From Kocuria palustris (GTDB taxonomy: Bacteria; Actinomycetota; Actinomycetes; Actinomycetales; Micrococcaceae), in contig NZ_VDOR01000016.1 of NCBI RefSeq assembly GCF_007666205.1, positions 1 through 35,815 of the forward strand: 35,815 bases of DNA, given 5' to 3'. A program made the position numbers and the translations under genes. The notes beneath the pieces are model-generated. The model was not told the origin of the DNA. It made no database searches and was given only the letters and a program-made list of their open reading frames with translations. Positions 24,547-31,769 of the stretch are shown here, piece after piece; within the stretch, counting starts at the first letter, position 1, and every line of letters starts with the position of its first letter.

Positions 24547-25302
24547 TCATCCCGCCCCGCCGGCCGCGCGGGGGCGGGCCGGCTCCGGCAGCTCGAGGCG
24601 GCCGCCGTCCGCGAAGCGGGACAGCTGCTCGCTGACGGTCAGGGTCCAGTTGCTGCCCAGGCTGCCGAGGTCCCGGAACTCCTCCACGTTCATCGTGTAG
24701 ATCTCCGGGTTCCGGAACGGCGCCAGGACCCCGCGCAGCAGCTCCTGGACCCCCGGGCGGGCCAGCAGCTCCCAGGATCTGCGGTGGGCGCGCTGCAGGA
24801 CCCGGATGCCGTCGACGATCTCGACGACGCCCTCCGCGGCGCCGCCCCCGTCGGAGAGGCTCAGCCTCCCGGGGGTCGTCGAGCAGATCGCATCGACCAG
24901 CAGCAGCAGGTCCTCGATGATCTGCGTCGCCGACTGCAGCTCCCCCTGGAGGAACGGGTCCGGGCCCTGGAGGCACGCTCTGCGGCTCCCGAGGAGCAGT
25001 CGGCTCAGGCCGGAGCGATGCTCGTGCGACTGGGGGCACGGGGGGATCTCGAAGCTGAGCAGGTACGTGCCCGGCCGCTCCGGCTCGAGGCCGCAGCGCA
25101 CGTGGGCGGCCGGCTGCTCCGGACCCTCGTTCGAGAGCTCGGCGAACAGGGCGTCGGCCAGCGCTTCGCAGGCCTCGAACGCCGTGCGCGTGAGGCCGTC
25201 GAAGACCACGCGCGGCTCGAGGTGGACGGTCCGGTACTCGACGATGACGGAGTTGCGGGCACTGGGGGGCTCCGGGGGTGCGGAGAGCATGGTGGGCGTC
25301 AT
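24547..25302 (-). CDS. Hypothetical protein, unrecognised family
   Basis: I do not recognise this 251-residue protein. It has no membrane segment or signal peptide. Residues about 18-90 alternate strands and a helix (NSVIVEYRTVHLEPRVVF, then AFEACEALADALFAEL, then TYLLSFEIPPCPQSHEH). A helical block follows at 118-142 (ending EDLLLLVDAIC). The C-terminal third holds RAHRRSWELLARPGVQELLRGVLAPFRNPE and EEFRDLGSLGSNWTLTVSEQL. Four cysteines and many charged residues suggest a soluble cytoplasmic protein. The ATG at 25302 (AGG 5-7 bases upstream) is the preferred start; 25308 and 25290 are alternatives. Composition matches its neighbours, so recent transfer is not evident. Confidence 0.65.
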   Translation of the reverse strand: MTPTMLSAPPEPPSARNSVIVEYRTVHLEPRVVFDGLTRTAFEACEALADALFAELSNEGPEQPAAHVRCGLEPERPGTYLLSFEIPPCPQSHEHRSGLSRLLLGSRRACLQGPDPFLQGELQSATQIIEDLLLLVDAICSTTPGRLSLSDGGGAAEGVVEIVDGIRVLQRAHRRSWELLARPGVQELLRGVLAPFRNPEIYTMNVEEFRDLGSLGSNWTLTVSEQLSRFADGGRLELPEPARPRAAGGAG

Positions 25303-25437
25303 GGGCATCCTGACGGTCGGGACGGCGTCCCGGGCAGGGGAGGCCGTCGAGGGGCAGCAGGGACGACGCCGTGGGGGGATGCGGCGACGTGGTCTGCGCG
25401 ATGGCCGGGTGCGCACGATCCGCCGGAGGATCAGCGC

Positions 25438-25470
25438 GGGGCTCGAGGGCCGCAGGGGCCCTCGAGCCCC
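25438..25470. terminator. 14-bp perfect hairpin ahead of the hypothetical gene
   Basis: Positions 25438-25451 pair perfectly with 25457-25470 around a 5-base loop. It lies about 135 bases upstream of the 24547-25302 gene on its strand and 176 bases past the hydroxyacid dehydrogenase stop. It could be a backup terminator or an attenuator in the leader of the hypothetical gene. Confidence 0.5.
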
Positions 25471-25588
25471 ATGTCACAGGGCCATTCGGGCAGATGCCTC
25501 CCATCATGGCCGAGCGGGTCGTCGACCGCTGGGGCCCGGTGTCCCCAGATCGGGGGACGTCCCCGGGGCGGAGGGGCCGGACAGAGAG

Positions 25589-25625
25589 CCGCCCCGTGGC
25601 GCAGCGGGACTGCGGCACGGGGCGG
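25589..25625 (-). terminator. Terminator of the 2-hydroxyacid dehydrogenase gene
   Basis: A 10-bp outer stem (25589-25598 with 25616-25625) and a 5-bp inner stem (CGCAG/CTGCG) are separated by one G-G mismatch. It begins 21 bases after the dehydrogenase stop on the minus strand. Confidence 0.65.
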
Positions 25626-25645
25626 GGCCGGGCGGGTGCGTCGGC

Positions 25646-26563
25646 TCAGTACCCGGCCTCGGGGTCGACGACCCCCTCCAAGTCCGCTCCGTCGGCGAAG
25701 GCCTGCAGGTTGCGCTCGATCCGCGCGAAGATCAGCGGCCGGACCATGTCCATGGTGTCGGCGGTGTGCGGGGTGATCAGGCAGCGCGGCTCGGTCCACA
25801 GCGGGTGGCCGTCGGGCAGCGGCTCGGGGTCGGTGACGTCGATCCCGGCGCCGGCGATCCCCTCCTGCGCCAGGGCCTGCACGAGAGCCTCGGTGTCGAT
25901 CAGCCCGCCGCGCGCGATGTTGACCAGGATCGCGTCGGTGCGCATGGACTCCAGCTCCGCGCGCCCGATCAGGTGGCGCGTGTCGTCCGTCATCGCGGCG
26001 GCCAGGATCACGACGTCCTGGAAGGGCAGCACGTCGGGGAGGTCCTGGACGCTGATCGTGCGGTCGGCCTGCCCGACCGGCTCGGGGCGCCGGCGCACGG
26101 CCGTGACCTCGACGTCGAAGACGTGCAGCAGGTCCATGATCCGCCGGCCGATCCCGCCGGCGCCGATGACCGCGGCCTTCATCCCGTGCAGCGACCGGCC
26201 CGACTGCTCCTCCCACGTCGTCGCGGTCACGCGGCGCGGGAGATCCCGCAGCAGCGCCAGCGTCAGGGCCAGGGCGTGCTCGCCCACCGGCTCGGCGTAG
26301 GCGCCCTTGGCCGAGGTCCAGGCGATCTCCGGGCGGCGACCGAGGGAGTCGGCGAAGCGCTCGATGCCCGCCGACGGCAGCTGCACCCAGCGGATCGCGT
26401 CGTGCGCCACGGCCTGCAGCAGGTCCTCCGGCTCGGAGCCGAACGGCACGACGACGGCATCGGCCTCGGCGGCGTCGTCGACGAGCTGCCCGCCGCCGGC
26501 GGCCACGGCCTTGCGGAAGCCGTCGTCGTCGGTGGGCAGCAGATGGATGCGGGGCTGGGTCAT
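25646..26563 (-). CDS. D-isomer-specific 2-hydroxyacid dehydrogenase
   Basis: This 305-residue cytoplasmic enzyme reduces a 2-keto acid or oxidises a D-2-hydroxyacid with NAD(P)H. The nucleotide-binding motif VIGAGGIGRRI is at 132-142, and catalytic residues are Arg218 (IARGG), Glu247 (DVTDPEPLP) and His266 (TPHTADT). The basic VRRRP (156-160) after the second strand suggests NADP preference. Unlike SerA it has no ACT domain and has a shortened N-terminal lobe, so it fits the glyoxylate/hydroxypyruvate reductase-like group. The ATG at 26563 follows AGGAG with 6 bases of spacing. The lar module further right handles 2-hydroxyacids as well, but no operon link exists. Confidence 0.88.
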   Translation of the reverse strand: MTQPRIHLLPTDDDGFRKAVAAGGGQLVDDAAEADAVVVPFGSEPEDLLQAVAHDAIRWVQLPSAGIERFADSLGRRPEIAWTSAKGAYAEPVGEHALALTLALLRDLPRRVTATTWEEQSGRSLHGMKAAVIGAGGIGRRIMDLLHVFDVEVTAVRRRPEPVGQADRTISVQDLPDVLPFQDVVILAAAMTDDTRHLIGRAELESMRTDAILVNIARGGLIDTEALVQALAQEGIAGAGIDVTDPEPLPDGHPLWTEPRCLITPHTADTMDMVRPLIFARIERNLQAFADGADLEGVVDPEAGY

Positions 26564-26850
26564 GGCGGTCTCCTGGCGGGGTCGTCGTCGGTCTCCGGGG
26601 CCATCCTCCGCCCCTGCCCTGGACGGGGCCTGTCCGGAGCCCCTGGTCACGGGCATGTGAAGTTCTCTTACCCGGGGCAGAAGGGGCTGGGTCGGCATGA
26701 CGGAGGGCCCCGCCCGTCCGGGCGCCGTCGACGCGCCGCGTCATGGTTCTATCGATGTATGTTCATGCGGCTACTGTGCTGGCACCGGGCGACTCCGACC
26801 CGGCCGCTCACCCGTGCGCGCTGCGCTCGGGCCCGTTCCCAGAGGTCCCC
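26564..26850. other. Divergent intergenic region between dehydrogenase and LTD gene
   Basis: This 287-base region has no supported gene. Around 26743-26780 it becomes locally AT-rich (TATCGATGTATGTTCATG, then TACTGT), which is likely where the lamin-tail gene promoter lies, but no consensus -35 could be placed. An ATG at 26743 in frame with the LTD gene would put non-secretory residues before the signal peptide and is not preferred. Confidence 0.35.
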
Positions 26851-27312
26851 ATGAAGATCCGCCGCACCCTCAGCCTCGCCCTCTCCGCAGGGCTGCTGGC
26901 CGTCGCCCCGCTGGCCGTCGCACCTGCCGCTCAGGCAGCAGTCGTGAAGCCCCTGGACGTCGTGTCCATCAAGTACGACCCGGCCGGCCGGGACGACCGC
27001 ACGAATGCGCACATCAACGGCGAGTACGTGGTCCTCAAGAACACCGGCACCAAGGCCCTCGACGTCACCGGCTACTCCATCAAGGACGCGGCGAACCACA
27101 CGTTCGTCTTCCCCCGCGGCACGCGCATCGCGGCGGGCAAGCAGGTCATGGTGCGCACCGGCAAGGGCGCGAACACGGCCTCGACCCTGTACTGGAAGCA
27201 GGGGAACTACGTCTGGAACAACACCGGCGACACCCTGCGGCTCTACAGCGGCAAGGGGGCGCTGCTGGAGAAGTGCACCTACCGCGGCGGCGGGGTCAGC
27301 GCCGCCTGCTGA
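26851..27312 (+). CDS. Secreted lamin-tail-domain (LTD) protein
   Basis: This 153-residue protein starts with a Sec signal peptide (basic MKIRR, hydrophobic core, cleavage likely near residue 29 at AQA-A) and is otherwise a single lamin-tail Ig-like domain. Typical features are NGEYVVLKNTGTKALDVTGYSIKDAANHTFVFP, the glycine-containing turn, and NYVWNNTGDTLRLYS with KGALLEKCTY. LTDs in bacteria occur in secreted nucleases and surface proteins and are thought to mediate binding. Here the domain stands alone, so it is probably a small extracellular binding protein. Cys at the CTY and the C-terminal position might form a disulfide. The ATG at 26851 has AGAGG 5 bases upstream. Confidence 0.87.
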   Translation: MKIRRTLSLALSAGLLAVAPLAVAPAAQAAVVKPLDVVSIKYDPAGRDDRTNAHINGEYVVLKNTGTKALDVTGYSIKDAANHTFVFPRGTRIAAGKQVMVRTGKGANTASTLYWKQGNYVWNNTGDTLRLYSGKGALLEKCTYRGGGVSAAC

Positions 27313-27363
27313 AACGGGGCCTGGCGACCGTCGATCGTCGACGACTGGGACCCGTTCTGCGCG

Positions 27364-27420
27364 CGAGGGGGCGCTGCTGCAGGGCATCACGCGGTGATGG
27401 CCTGCAGCAGCGCCCCCTCG
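27364..27420. terminator. Bidirectional terminator between LTD gene and phosphatase
   Basis: Positions 27364-27383 pair perfectly with 27401-27420; six more pairs follow after one mismatch, leaving a 3-base loop. It sits between convergent genes, with the phosphatase stop 14 bases away. Confidence 0.8.
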
Positions 27421-27433
27421 TCATGCCATCGAC

Positions 27434-28456
27434 TCAGCCGGCGGCGACGAGGGCCCGGTACTCGTCGATGAGCGCGACGATCTCGGGGTCCTCCGCCACG
27501 TCGGAGAGATCCTCGTAGAGGAAGCCGGTGTGCTCCATGAGCACGTAGCGGCCGCCCCGCACCTCGAAGACCAGATCCAGACGGCCGAGGTAGTGCTCCT
27601 GCTCCCCGCCGGCCTGCGTGATCGGCACCAGGTGCCCCTCGGGGTTCAGCTCCGTCTCCGGAGTGCGGATGATCTTGTGGGTGTCGGCGCCGATGACGGC
27701 GTCCACGCCCGCGACCCGGGCGATCCGGTGGTCGTCGTCGTTGCCCGCGTGGCTGAGGACCACGGTGATGTCGGAGAACTTCTCGGACTCGGCGACCAGG
27801 CCGCCCTCGAGCGCCTCGACCGGGTCGATGAAGTCCAGATCGGCCACATCCGGCCATCCGCGCAGCTCGGGCTTCATGGACGTGACGCCGACGACCCCCA
27901 CCTTGGTCCCGCGGTAGTTCCGGGTCGTCCGGGCCTGAGCGAACGGCAGCAGCTTCCCCGTCCCGGTATCGATCACGTTGCCCAGCAGGATCGGGAAGTT
28001 CAGGGTCCGCTGGTAGTCCTTCATCTGCTCGTAGGAGGACTCGCGGGTGCCGGAGCCGGCCGGCGGCACCCGGAAGTCGTTGTTCCCGATGACGGCCGCG
28101 TCGTAGCCGATGGCCTTGAGGATCTGGGTCTCCAGGGCGCCCTGCAGCGACTGGAACTCGCCGCGCAGGAAGAGGTCGCCGCCGTCGAGCACCAGGACGT
28201 TGTCCTCCTCGGCGCGGACCCGGTCGATGAGCGTCGCGTACTTCGCCACGTTGTTCTCGTGCGGCTGCCCGTCCTGCCCGGCGACGACCTCGCGCAGGTG
28301 CCCGTGGAAGTCATTGGTCTGGAGGATGGTCAGCGGAAAGCGCCGTCCCTCCGCATGCTTGGCGCCGTTCGGTGCCGCGGCGGCCTGGGTCGCGGGCGTC
28401 AGCACGCCGACGGCCGCTGCGGAGAGGAGGAGGCGACGACGGGACAGGGCGGGCAT
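27434..28456 (-). CDS. Secreted metallophosphatase, 5'-nucleotidase-like, with altered active site
   Basis: The 340-residue protein has a Tat-like signal (SRRRLLLSAAAVGVL, cleavage near residue 28), then a calcineurin-type phosphoesterase domain of the UshA/5'-nucleotidase family: QTNDFHGHL (D49, H51), LDGGDLF (D91), LLGNVIDT, and LSHAG. The nucleotidase C-terminal substrate domain is absent. The GNHExxD motif reads GNNDFR (124-129), so the catalytic His becomes Asn and its partner Asp becomes Arg. The usual GGHSH reads GADTH, replacing one metal-ligand His with Asp. Substrate and even activity are therefore uncertain. The ATG at 28456 follows GGAG. A PHO-box-like repeat lies 89 bases upstream. 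Confidence 0.82.
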   Translation of the reverse strand: MPALSRRRLLLSAAAVGVLTPATQAAAAPNGAKHAEGRRFPLTILQTNDFHGHLREVVAGQDGQPHENNVAKYATLIDRVRAEEDNVLVLDGGDLFLRGEFQSLQGALETQILKAIGYDAAVIGNNDFRVPPAGSGTRESSYEQMKDYQRTLNFPILLGNVIDTGTGKLLPFAQARTTRNYRGTKVGVVGVTSMKPELRGWPDVADLDFIDPVEALEGGLVAESEKFSDITVVLSHAGNDDDHRIARVAGVDAVIGADTHKIIRTPETELNPEGHLVPITQAGGEQEHYLGRLDLVFEVRGGRYVLMEHTGFLYEDLSDVAEDPEIVALIDEYRALVAAG

Positions 28457-28544
28457 GGCGAACTCCGATCGCGTGAGGGGCAGGGGAGTCTGGGCCTGCT
28501 CATCCCACTCGGGCCGGATGACGGGCTCCTGCCGCTGACCTGCT

Positions 28545-28566
28545 CTGCGGTGAACGCGTCATGAAC
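28545..28566 (-). promoter_or_regulatory. PHO-box-like direct repeat upstream of the phosphatase
   Basis: On the minus strand two adjacent 11-base units read GTTCATGACGC (28566-28556) and GTTCACCGCAG (28555-28545). The GTTCA core repeated on an 11-base period is the pattern of PhoP boxes in actinobacteria. It lies about 89 bases upstream of a secreted phosphoesterase, so phosphate-starvation control is plausible. A nested inverted repeat (GAACGCG 28552-28558 with CGCGTTC 28569-28575) overlaps it. Confidence 0.5.
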
Positions 28567-28661
28567 GTCGCGTTCCAGGTCAGAGCGGGTGTCTCCTCGT
28601 GCAGGTCGATCGAGAGCCGGCACCGGCGATCGTCCGGACCGGAACCGCGGATGACCTCGCG

Positions 28662-29387
28662 TCAGCGGGGCTCGGGCCTCGGCGCCCAGCGAGCGATCTG
28701 CGCGGCCAGATGACCTGCCCCGTAGCCGTTGTCGATGTTGACCACGCCGATGCCAGGGGCGCAGGCGGAGAGCATGGTCAGCGCGGCCGTCGTGCCGCCG
28801 GCGGCCACGCCGTAGCCCACCGAGGTGGGCAGCGCGACCACGGGGGCGGCGATCTGACCCGCGATCACGGTGGGCAGCGCCCCGTCCATCCCGGCGGCGG
28901 CCACGACGCAGGCGGCGTCGCGCAGCTCGGGCAGCGCATCGAGCAGCCGGTGCAGTCCCGCGATGCCGATGTCCGCGATCAGCCGCACGGGCCGACCCAG
29001 ATGCCGGGCGGTCTCGAGGGCCTCGAGGGCGACGGGCAGGTCGCTCGTGCCGGCGCAGGCCACGATCACCAGCCCTCCGGAGGGCTGCGGCGGCTCGGGC
29101 GGCCAGGCGAGCAGGCGCGCCTGCTCGTGGTGGGCGGCCTCGGGCAGCGCCGCCAGCACGGCCTCGGCCCGGGGCGCATCGGCGCGGGTGAACAGGACCG
29201 GGCCGAGCTCGCGATCGCCCGCCCGGGCCAGGCGCGCGTACTCGGCGGCGATCGCGGCGACCTGCTCGACGGACTTGGCATCGGACAGCACGGCCTCCGG
29301 AGCACCGCGACGACGGGCGCGGTCGAGGTCGAGCTGCACGAGCCCCTCGATCCGCCCGGTCGGCTCGGACCCGCGGGGCTCAGGCAC
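28662..29387 (-). CDS. larB: Nickel-pincer cofactor biosynthesis protein LarB
   Basis: LarB carboxylates and hydrolyses nicotinic acid adenine dinucleotide to make the dicarboxylated mononucleotide that becomes the nickel-pincer nucleotide. The 241-residue protein has a helical N-terminus followed by a PurE-like domain: GGLVIVACAGTSDLPVALEAL, RLIADIGIAGLHRLLDALP, VVAAAGMDGALPTVIAGQIAAPVVALPTSVGYG, and the ending NIDNGYGAGHLAAQIAR. These match LarB throughout. The GTG at 29387 lies 8 bases inside the end of larE and has GGAG with 5 bases of spacing, so the genes are translationally coupled. It is the last gene of larA-larE-larB. Confidence 0.93.
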   Translation of the reverse strand: MPEPRGSEPTGRIEGLVQLDLDRARRRGAPEAVLSDAKSVEQVAAIAAEYARLARAGDRELGPVLFTRADAPRAEAVLAALPEAAHHEQARLLAWPPEPPQPSGGLVIVACAGTSDLPVALEALETARHLGRPVRLIADIGIAGLHRLLDALPELRDAACVVAAAGMDGALPTVIAGQIAAPVVALPTSVGYGVAAGGTTAALTMLSACAPGIGVVNIDNGYGAGHLAAQIARWAPRPEPR

Positions 29388-30264
29388 TCAGGCTCCCGCG
29401 GGCATTGAGGATCTGCAGGGTGAAGGCCCCGGACTGCAGCCCGCCCAGATCGATGCTGACGTGGGCGAATCCTGCCTCGCGCCCGGCGCGGACCAGGGCC
29501 GCGCGCACGTCCGGCTCCAGGGCGCGGGGGAGCTCGTCGACGGGCAGCTCGAGCCGCGCCACGGTGCCGTGGTGCCGGGCGCGGGAGTCGCTGAAGCCCT
29601 GATCCGCGGCGGCGGCCTCGAGCGCCTCGACCTGGGCGAGCTTCTGCGGCGTCACGGACTCGCCGTGGGGGATGCGCGAGGCCAGGCAGGGGGCGGCGGG
29701 CTTGTCCGCCACGCTGAGCCCGAGCTGTCGGGCCGCTTCGCGCACCCGCGCCTTGTCCATGCCGGCCTCGGCAAGGGGCCGCAGCACCGCGTGCTCGGCG
29801 GCGGCCCGTGCGCCGGGGCGGTCGCGGCGGAGGGCGTCGTCGGCGTTCTCGCCGTAGGCCACGGCGTCCAGGCCCTGGTCGGCGGCCACGTCGTCGTCGA
29901 TGCGGGTGAACAGCTCGTCCTTGCAGTGGAAGCAGCGATCCACGTCATTGGCGATGTAGTCCGGATCCTCGCCCTCGTGCGTGGGGATCTCGACCACCTC
30001 GGCGCCGATCCGGGCGGCCTCCTGGTGGGCCGTCGCGCGCTCGCGGGCGGCCAGGGACGGCGAGACCCCCAGCAGGGCGACCACCCGCGCGGAGCCCAGG
30101 GCACGCACGGCCAGGGCCAGCAGCGTCGCGGAGTCCACGCCGCCGGAGTAGGCGACCCCCAGGCGGCCCTCGGCGGGCAGCTCGGTCCGGAGGAGGCCGG
30201 CCACGGACTCGGCGTCGGCCAGGACCTGGCCCGTCAGGGCGGGCTGCGCGGACGGGCGGGTCAC
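29380..30264 (-). CDS. larE: ATP-dependent sulfur transferase LarE
   Basis: LarE adenylates the carboxylates of the LarB product and inserts sulfur to make the dithiodicarboxylate. The 294-residue protein has the PP-loop SGGVDS (40-45), a CFHCKDELF segment (111-119), and PCLASRIPHG (192-201) with the Cys equivalent to the sacrificial Cys176 of L. plantarum LarE. There are exactly three cysteines: C111, C114 and C193. This three-cysteine set resembles the LarE class that binds a [4Fe-4S] cluster and acts catalytically rather than by sacrificing its cysteine. That assignment is inference. The GTG at 30264 overlaps the larA stop (GTGA); an ATG-less start is usual in this operon. Confidence 0.93.
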   Translation of the reverse strand: MTRPSAQPALTGQVLADAESVAGLLRTELPAEGRLGVAYSGGVDSATLLALAVRALGSARVVALLGVSPSLAARERATAHQEAARIGAEVVEIPTHEGEDPDYIANDVDRCFHCKDELFTRIDDDVAADQGLDAVAYGENADDALRRDRPGARAAAEHAVLRPLAEAGMDKARVREAARQLGLSVADKPAAPCLASRIPHGESVTPQKLAQVEALEAAAADQGFSDSRARHHGTVARLELPVDELPRALEPDVRAALVRAGREAGFAHVSIDLGGLQSGAFTLQILNARGSLSA

Positions 30265-31673
30265 CGGGACTGCCGCCCGCTGCTCAGGCGGTGCAGGACC
30301 TCGCCGGCGTGATCGACCACCAGGGTGCCGGGATCGGCCCGCAGGGCATCGAGATCCAGAGAGTCCGGGTCCACGTACTCGACGTTGTACTCGGCGCACT
30401 CCTCGGGGGAGATCTGCGTGGCGAACGCGCGGCGCACGCGGTTGCGCTCCTCGCCGGTCTCGGGATCGTAGGTGCCCAGGCCGGTGACGTGCGTCGAGTG
30501 CGCCAGCTCGCCCCACGGGTGGGATCCGAACCGGTCCCACTGCTTCGTGAAGTACTCGATGTTGTGGTAGCCGATGTCGCGCAGCCCCGGGTGCATCGCG
30601 GCCACCTCCGTGATGTGCGGGGCGTAGATGATGACCTGGCCGCCGTCGGCGCACACGGGCTCGAGCTTGTAGAAGCCCTTGGCTCCCGTCCAGATGTCCT
30701 CGTACATCTCGGGCATGATCGCCACGATCCGCTGGTACGGCTCGTCGACGTAGCGGATATGGGTCTGCGCGGAGACCTCGGCGCACGCGGCCCACGCCGC
30801 CTGGGGGTCGCCGAAGCTCATGGCGTGCAGGTCCGTGGAGCCCTGGGACACCATGGCCAGGCACAGCTTCTCCGACGGGACGCGCTCCGCGGCGGCGTCG
30901 ATCAGCTGGCGCACCGGGGTGATGCCCAGCGCACCGATGATGCGGCTGGCCGTGATGAGCGCGCCCACCCAGTGGGAGATGTCGATGACGTCGTGCACCG
31001 AGCAGCCGGGGAAGAAGTACTTGTTGCCGCCGGAGAAGCCCACGACCTCGTGCGGGAAGACCGGGCCGATGACGAGGTTCACGTCCGACTCGACGCACAG
31101 CCTGTTGATCTGCACGCGCATGGGCGTCTCGGTGAGCAGGCCGCCGGAGAGCTCGGTGATGGTCTCGGCGTCGATCTCGCCCAGGTCCGCGATCTGGGAC
31201 TCGTCCTCCCACGCGTGGTTGACCACCTCGAAGGCCGGGTAGGTCTCGTGCAGGCGCCCGGGTTCGTAGCCCAGCAGCCGCCCCAGCGCCTCCTCGGACA
31301 TCGCGGCGTGGGTGCCCAGCGCGATCAGCACCGTGATGCTGCGGGCGCGCCCGGCCAGGGCCTCGTGCACCGCGGGCATCACGCGGGTCAGCGGCACGGA
31401 GCGGGTGCCGTCGGGCACGATCACGCACACGGAGCGGCCGTCGACGTCCGCGCCGGCCAGCTGCTCGGCGACGAAGGCCTCGATCTGCTCCTGCGTCAGC
31501 ACCGTGTCCGGGCCGCCCACGCGCGCGGCCTGCTCGACCAGCCCCTCCGGGATCGGCAGGATCGGCGCGGCGTCGGGCTCCGGCGCCGGACCCTCCGGGG
31601 CCGCGGGGGTGTCCCGGACGGCGGCGTCGGGAACCGTGGGCTCGGCGGAGGACGACGACGATGTCTGGCTCAT
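30261..31673 (-). CDS. larA: LarA-family nickel-dependent 2-hydroxyacid racemase/epimerase
   Basis: LarA-family enzymes use the nickel-pincer cofactor to racemise or epimerise 2-hydroxyacids by hydride transfer. In this 470-residue protein Asp88 and Arg91 (PDGTRS), His122 (GTHAAM), His208, Lys218 and His234 match the L. plantarum pattern: His174, Lys184 and His200 have the same +10 and +16 spacing. Lys218 should carry the cofactor covalently. The first 40 residues are a Ser/Ala/Pro-rich extension absent from the 424-residue lactate racemase. Substrate may be lactate or another 2-hydroxyacid. The ATG at 31673 follows an AGGG with 7 bases of spacing. It starts the larA-larE-larB operon and is divergent from larC. 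Confidence 0.93.
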   Translation of the reverse strand: MSQTSSSSSAEPTVPDAAVRDTPAAPEGPAPEPDAAPILPIPEGLVEQAARVGGPDTVLTQEQIEAFVAEQLAGADVDGRSVCVIVPDGTRSVPLTRVMPAVHEALAGRARSITVLIALGTHAAMSEEALGRLLGYEPGRLHETYPAFEVVNHAWEDESQIADLGEIDAETITELSGGLLTETPMRVQINRLCVESDVNLVIGPVFPHEVVGFSGGNKYFFPGCSVHDVIDISHWVGALITASRIIGALGITPVRQLIDAAAERVPSEKLCLAMVSQGSTDLHAMSFGDPQAAWAACAEVSAQTHIRYVDEPYQRIVAIMPEMYEDIWTGAKGFYKLEPVCADGGQVIIYAPHITEVAAMHPGLRDIGYHNIEYFTKQWDRFGSHPWGELAHSTHVTGLGTYDPETGEERNRVRRAFATQISPEECAEYNVEYVDPDSLDLDALRADPGTLVVDHAGEVLHRLSSGRQSR

Positions 31674-31769
31674 GCATTCACCCTGCCGCCGTCCCCGTGA
31701 GCGTGCAAGTGCGATGGCGCACGGAGGGCAAGGCAGGGCAACCGCGGCGGCATTTGGGAGGATCGGCCC
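31674..31769. promoter_or_regulatory. Divergent larA/larC control region
   Basis: The 96 bases between divergent larA and larC must hold both promoters. GTGCG-ATGG-CGCAC (about 31711-31724) is an imperfectly spaced inverted repeat that could be an operator, and a GTGCAAGTGCG direct duplication overlaps it. No clear -35/-10 pairs are recognisable. Shared control of the two halves of the pathway is likely from the arrangement. Confidence 0.35.

Larger units (their letters stand above)
25303..25645. other. 343-base gene-free region with two strong hairpins
   Basis: No gene with plausible coding character is seen. It contains the two hairpins listed separately (25438-25470 and 25589-25625). Between them, on the minus strand, an ATG-ATG near 25508 opens a short frame that runs into the first hairpin, which could be a leader peptide. 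The rest is featureless high-G+C sequence. Confidence 0.5.

Noticed and set aside
28600-28661. Short palindromes after larB (around 28616-28640) as a terminator
   Set aside because: The stems are short and mutually exclusive (GCCGG/CCGGC and CGGTCCGGACCG), so I could not support one stable hairpin.
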